From Stropharia rugosoannulata (taxonomy: Eukaryota > Basidiomycota > Agaricomycetes > Agaricales > Strophariaceae), in NCBI GenBank assembly GCA_028532985.1, contig JANCIK010000002.1, forward strand, positions 2,170,001 to 2,234,000: a stretch of DNA of 64,000 nucleotides, written 5' to 3'. Positions 59,201 to 64,000 of the stretch are shown piece by piece; within the stretch, counting starts at the first letter, position 1, and every line of letters starts with the position of its first letter. The notes under the pieces were generated by a model. That model had not been told where the DNA came from. It did not search any database and saw only the letters and a list, made by a program, of their open reading frames with translations. Both the position numbers and the translations under genes were made by a program.

Positions 59201-60946
59201 CTAGTCTTCTTTCTCTTCCCTGCCGTAGTCGTCCTCGTCCTCGTCATCAGAACGCTGATCATCGACATCCCGGGTTACAAGCGCTCTAAAGGTAATGTCA
59301 AACAAATTCACGGGGTTCCGTAAGCAGCAAGCATACCTGAAGAGAATTTTAAGTATAAGATAATACCAAAATAGATTAAGGCTCTGTAATAAGGCTAGAG
59401 GGAGGAATATCTGGTACATCATCCAACTTGGCATGTATACACCTTCAGCCCAGTTCCACTGCTTCGTCCATGATCTGTAAAAGGCATGAATTAATGTAAC
59501 AAGGCAAGCTACTGAGCTTTCCAAACTCACGGTATATTAGATGACTCAAACCAGACGGACCATAATATCCAGAAGTTTAAATAGTGCCGGAAGTACCTGA
59601 TGCAGTTCAATAAGTCAGTACAGTGTCGTGCTGTATTTAAATGGATCCCGTACGTCCAAACAACGACGAATACACCAAAAGCATAAATTTTTGCAGTGGT
59701 CCATTGAATATAGTTGAGCAGCTTGGCAAACTGAACGTGTTGTTTAGAATCCATTGGTCCATAGAGGTTACAAGAAGCTTACAGCGAAGAAGGCGTCAGG
59801 GATATCCATGCTCATGTACACAGCATTGCCAATAAGTGTTAGGTTAGTAATATAGCTCCAGCCAATCAGCCATATCGTTACAAAATGGTGTGCGACTAGA
59901 GCTTTGTAATCTTTTCTTGGTTTTTCTAATCCTAGAACGAGGACAAGCAGTTGCTGCCACCAGTATGCGAACTGAATCAAATAGTAAGCCTTCAACTCCC
60001 CCTTCAGAGCCCATGTAGGATACGCTACAGAGTTCATCAGGACCGATCTACTCTCAATGGCTCACAACCTACCATTCCAGAATGCGGCAGTATTGTACCA
60101 GTAGGTTGGAAGCATCGTCATAACCCGCTATGCAAAGGGGGAGGGGGGGGAGGAAATCAGCCTCGTTCACAGCAGAATATAATGTTGTTTAACCACGAAC
60201 ATATCCCCATGCACCAAAAATAGACCAATACACCATAGAGTATACTTGTTCTGAAAACCTGTCCAGCTTTCCTTCACTTCGAATACCGAAGGATTTCGCG
60301 AGGGGTCGGGAGAACTTCAGGGATAAATATTCGCGCACGAACGAAAAAATAACAATGTAGTACGCAATGAAAGGAATATCCCACCATGTTTTCCTATATA
60401 ACGGGTTCTCCCGCGAAGATTCCGGGATAAAGCCAGAGATAATGAAGATGGCGGAGAAAGGGTTTTCTGCACCAGGCTTGGAATAGGCAGAGACGACGGC
60501 CCAGTTAAGCCAAAGAATAAGCGGTAAGAGCAACATCTTGAATGATATCGCTAAAATGTATGTTTATAAGTTACTGGAATAACGGTCCCTGAGAAGCGTA
60601 ACTGACCTGGATCAACCACCCATCGAATGAACACGGACCTCTCTGCGGCGAAAGTAGAAAAGCTGCGGGATACACTGGGAGAAGGGCTCCTGGAGGCAGG
60701 AGGCGATTCGCCTAGAGGACTGAGAAACAAACAAAAAATATTTAACGCTTTCTTCTACTAGATAGATATGTCTAAGATGCGTACGTCTGTGGAAGAAATG
60801 CACCAGTTATATGGTGACCCTTGTCCTCCCTGCGGCACGTCAAAAACCAAACTCGTCCCATCATTGCAAAGACGTGTAACTCACTCACTGCGACTGGCGG
60901 AAGCAAATGCTGGAGGACGCCTCCGATGCTTCTGTTTCGTGGCCAT
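59201..60946 (-). CDS. LAG1: Ceramide synthase (LAG1/LAC1, TLC domain), copy A
   Basis: ER acyl-CoA-dependent ceramide synthase. The likely start MATKQKHRRRPPAFA at 60946 parallels MAT of copy B, although the first splice could not be fixed. The next exon (from 60719) runs in a shifted frame and encodes SPPASRSPSPSVSRSFS and ERSVFIRWVVDP. Then come PGAENPFSAIFIISGFIPES, KTWWDIPFIAYYIVIFSFVR, the TLC core FSEQVYSMVYWSIFGAWGY and the Lag1 motif VAHHFVTIWLIGWSYITNLT, IGNAVYMSMDIPDAFFA, where the two His are catalytic. The C-terminal EGVYMPSWMMYQIFLPL and an acidic end REEKED. Stop at 59201-59203. Copy B lies directly upstream on the same strand. Confidence 0.85.
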
Positions 60947-61472
60947 CGCAAATTGTTTGACCAAGGATGAGGAAAGGTTCAATCAGGTTCAATCCTCACT
61001 TATATATCGACCATTACGCGGAATGTACGGCATACGGCATCCTTTCCGCATACATATTCATGCATAAGTGTGTTAGTTCGGACTCTCACGGACTTCCCAC
61101 GTATTTTGCACATCATGATGCGTTGCCATGGCCGATTACACTCAACATCGGTTGAATGCTCAGAAGCAGCTAGTCTATCGTTGTTAGAACAGGTATTAGT
61201 GGAGACCTTCAAAAATAACGGAAATGTAATTATTATTATTATTTATTTATTACGATCGTGTTCAAGGGGAGTTTAGAACGGGAGAGCATACGCCGCGGGT
61301 GTCTCGGGGCCCCTTTAAGTTTTACAGCATCGCAGATGAATCCAAGATTAAGTTTTAAAAGAATCGTTCGCGTTGGTTTTAAAAAATGCGGACTACATAG
61401 TCTGTTCATTAATATGGTGTCCATTAGATAGTTAGATATCAAAGTGTTAATTGAAGTAGCAATCAGAAAGAC
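60947..61472. other. Spacer between the tandem ceramide synthases
   Basis: About 525 nt holding the copy A promoter and the copy B 3' end. An AT-rich (attatt)n run lies near 61230-61250. No coding pattern is seen. Confidence 0.45.
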
Positions 61473-63201
61473 CTAATCTTCCTTCTTGTGGGAATCGTCG
61501 TCTCCATCATCCTCGTCATCTGAACGATGATCATCGACATCTCGCGTTATAAGGCCCCTACATATGTTGTCGGTTTAAGAGACCAGCCAGTCATAGTGAA
61601 TGGGGGACGCACCTGATCAAAATTTTAAACATGAGAGTATACCAAAATAAGTTCAGGCCTTGGAGTAAGGCTAACGGAAGGAAGATTTGATATTTCATCC
61701 AGCCTGGCATATATACTCCTTCCGACCAATTCCATTGTTTTGTCCAGTCCCTGATGCCATGTTGTAAGCAAGGCACTTCAGGTCGAAATGTTGTAACTTA
61801 CGGTACGAGTGACGATTCGGACCATACAGACCATAAAATCCAAAGATTCAAATAGTGCCGAAAATATCTGTAGACATTATAAATCATGTTGCTCGAAAGT
61901 AGCAAATTTAGATGCTTACGTCCAGATGACAAAAAAGATCCCGAAAGCGTAGGTTTTAGCAGTGTTCCACTGAATATAGTTGAGCATTTTGGAAAGCTAC
62001 ATTCAATAGATTACTGAAAAAGTCAACCGCTTAAGTTAGGTTCACTTACAGCTAGAAATACATCAGGAATATCCATGCTCATATAAACGGCGTTCCCGAT
62101 TAATGTGAGATTTAGCAAGTAACTCCATCCAACAAGCCATAGCGTTACGAAATGATGCGCAACAAGTTCCCAATAGTCTTTTCGAGGTTTCTCTAGCCCT
62201 AGGATAAGAACTAATAATTGTTGCCACCAATAAGCAAACTGAATGAGGTAATATACTTTCAGTTCGGGTCGCATGGCCCAAGTAGGATACGCTGCAGAGG
62301 AGAAGATTAGACGTATGCTTGATGTCAATTACTGGAATAGCTGACCATTCCAGAAAGCAGCAGTATTATACCAGTAAGTTGGTAATTGTGTCATGACACG
62401 CTAGAGAAAATGTGAGCCACAGCATATGAACAGAAGATATAGTACAAACGTAGCCCCAAGCTCCAAAAAAGGAGAAATAAACAACAGCATAGAATTGTTC
62501 CCCAAACCTGTCGATTTTGTTTTCGTTGCGTAAGCCGAAATATTTTGCCAGAGGCCGCGAGACTTTGATGGACAGCGATTGGCGAATGAAAGAAAACACA
62601 ACAACATAATAAGCAATGAAGAGGATATCCCACCAAGTCTTCCTGTATAGCGAATTATCAGGAGATGTTGCGGGAACGCGCCCAGATATCAGAAAGATGG
62701 AGAAAGGATTTTCAGCCCCTGGGTTCACGTATGGTGCAAGTACCTTCCAATTGATTGAAAGCACAAGAGGAAGTAGGAGTATCTGAAATGATAAAGCTAA
62801 CGCTGCACGTCAACGCGCTGTTATGATTATAATGCAAAATACTCGCCTGGCTCAATGACCCATCGAACTAAGGCCGACCGGCGCGCGACTTGTGCCGCAA
62901 ATAAGCGGGACGCGGTGGGCGAAACGCTTCGGGAGTGAGTGGGTGTAGTTCCACCTAAAGGACTTGGGAAACACAGCTTGAGCAAAGTGTAAAATAGAGT
63001 AAGAGTGAGCTGGCTACATACGTTTGGGGAAGAAAGGGGCCCGTTAAATGATGTGTTTTATCTCCTCTGCGACGTGTTAGACAAAAGATAAGTCAACTTG
63101 AAGTCAACAGCACATCGTTTCATGACGCACTCTATCCCTGTGTAATTGGGAACGCGAAAGGGCTCTGGCCGCTTTTTAGGCTTTACACTACTCGTGGCCA
63201 T
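61473..63201 (-). CDS. LAC1: Ceramide synthase (LAG1/LAC1, TLC domain), copy B
   Basis: Second ceramide synthase, closely similar to copy A across the whole TLC region. The start at 63201 gives MATSSVKPKKRPEPFRVPN. A following exon encodes FAAQVARRSALVRWVIEPG, aligning with ERSVFIRWVVDP of copy A. Then NPGAENPFSIFLISGRVPAT, KTWWDILFIAYYVVVFSFIR, FGEQFYAVVYFSFFGAWGY, the Lag1 motif VAHHFVTLWLVGWSYLLNLT and IGNAVYMSMDIPDVFLA. The C-terminus has EGVYMPGWMKYQIFLPL and DDDSHKKED, stop at 61473-61475. The catalytic His pair is intact. Which copy corresponds to LAG1 and which to LAC1 cannot be told. Confidence 0.86.
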
Positions 63202-63386
63202 GGTTGTGAGGGGTGCTATACTGTGCAGAGCGTGTGGGAGGACCCAACTTCGGACTAACGGGACTCGGGACTCGGGGGTTAATGGAGAAACTGCCAGAAA
63301 CCAGACACGTGCCATCTCATGCTAATGAAATTGTCTTGGCGTTTGCCTTCGACAATTACTCTACTGCTATTGACAAGCTATTGAAA

Positions 63387-64000
63387 ATGTTTGCGACCTT
63401 GGGTCTGTTCAGAAATTTATCATGTCCAGAACGTCAACACTGTACTCGCGCGAATTGTATATACTCCCACTCGGATGAACTACCACCTACCAAGTTTGAC
63501 TCTCTAGGGTCTCTGTTACCATCCTCGTTTTCACCGACATGTGGCCCATCCACCTCCGTGGCCCATGGAACGACCAAAGAGTCTGTCATACCAGCTAAGC
63601 GTCCTGCAGTGGCATCGCCGTCTAAAGTTATGCCTGCTTCTGAACCACCACGAAAACTGCAAAAAACGGGGATGGTTAAGAAACCAGTACCCGTTGCCAC
63701 TGCTTCGCATACGGAGGTTAGATTTGTGTGTCTGCCCGGGATTAAAGATTCACGTCTTTGCAGTCCGGAGCGCCTATTCTCAGAATAAATGCTGCTAGAT
63801 CTCAAGTTGCTATCCCTGTCCGTCAGGTACGGTGTGACTTGGACATCAATATTTACACAATCTTTGACCGCATCTTCCTGCAGACGATGCTTAATTCACT
63901 CTTCCAACATTTCTCTATCTTGTATCAACATATTCTTCAAGCAAATCCTCTTTTGGCCTCAGAACACTCACTCAAACAGGAGCAAGAAGTGTATGACAAG
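63387..64000 (+). CDS. REX3: RNA exonuclease 3 (REXO1/REX3 family), 5' part, cut by window end
   Basis: N-terminal half of a DEDDh 3'-5' RNA exonuclease. The start MFATLGLFRNLSCPERQHCT at 63387 holds the typical CCCH-like zinc motif that continues RANCIYSHSDELPP. A Ser/Pro-rich linker follows, then after an intron (63717-63759) GAPILRINAARSQVAIPVRQ, and after a second intron (about 63826-63883) LFQHFSILYQHILQANPLLA and SEHSLKQEQEVYDK, all in family order. The nuclease domain itself lies beyond position 64000. The 96-nt open stretch upstream (ATG at 63283) is in frame, but 63387 gives the family-like start. Confidence 0.85.

Overview
The window is compact nuclear DNA of a filamentous basidiomycete, most likely an Agaricomycete. 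The evidence is genes broken by many short introns (mostly about 50-65 nt, GT-AG), little intergenic space, fungal-specific genes (trifunctional HIS4-type enzyme, RRN7, ERJ5, FEX fluoride exporter, SDT1-type nucleotidase) and an RNA-interference machinery with a DEDD-type Argonaute and a QDE-1-type RNA-dependent RNA polymerase. I see no transposon, CRISPR array, rRNA or prokaryote-style operon.

Layout. 0.9-9.4 kb: fluoride exporter, CK2 regulatory subunit, ribosomal protein eL36, a VTT/SNARE-associated membrane protein, and (minus) a calcium-regulated mitochondrial carrier. 9.8-17.4 kb: an unrecognised protein with repeated exon units (minus), Argonaute (plus), a TSPO-family protein (minus) and an intron-containing tRNA-Gln (minus). 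17.6-28.2 kb: central metabolism, with HIS4, PDH E1-beta, a short-chain dehydrogenase, an ACMSD-like amidohydrolase, a membrane alpha/beta hydrolase and NAD-isocitrate dehydrogenase subunit 1. 28.4-36.2 kb: an unrecognised protein divergent from a DUF262 (GmrSD-like) protein, DCC1, glutamine synthetase and AP-1 sigma. 37.2-51.7 kb: RNA-dependent RNA polymerase, ERJ5, RRN7, a long low-complexity protein, and an FMN-dependent lactate-oxidase-like enzyme. 51.9-64 kb: a coiled-coil protein, SDT1-like HAD phosphatase, ribosomal protein eL6, COX18/OXA1-type insertase, a centromeric histone H3 (CENP-A), a Gfd2-type DEDD nuclease-fold protein, two tandem ceramide synthases, and the start of the RNA exonuclease REX3.

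Most genes are housekeeping and are not functionally clustered. The main point of interest is that Argonaute and RdRP, the two signature enzymes of fungal RNA silencing, lie about 21 kb apart. A DUF262 protein lies between them, and two RNase-fold genes and CENP-A lie downstream. Whether this linkage has meaning is inference. Several genes share short divergent promoters: PDH E1-beta/SDR, hydrolase/IDH1, unknown/DUF262, ERJ5/RRN7, SDT1/eL6 and CENP-A/Gfd2-like.

Coordinates of split genes are start codon to stop codon and include introns. Exon junctions were read by eye from GT-AG signals and conserved protein continuity.
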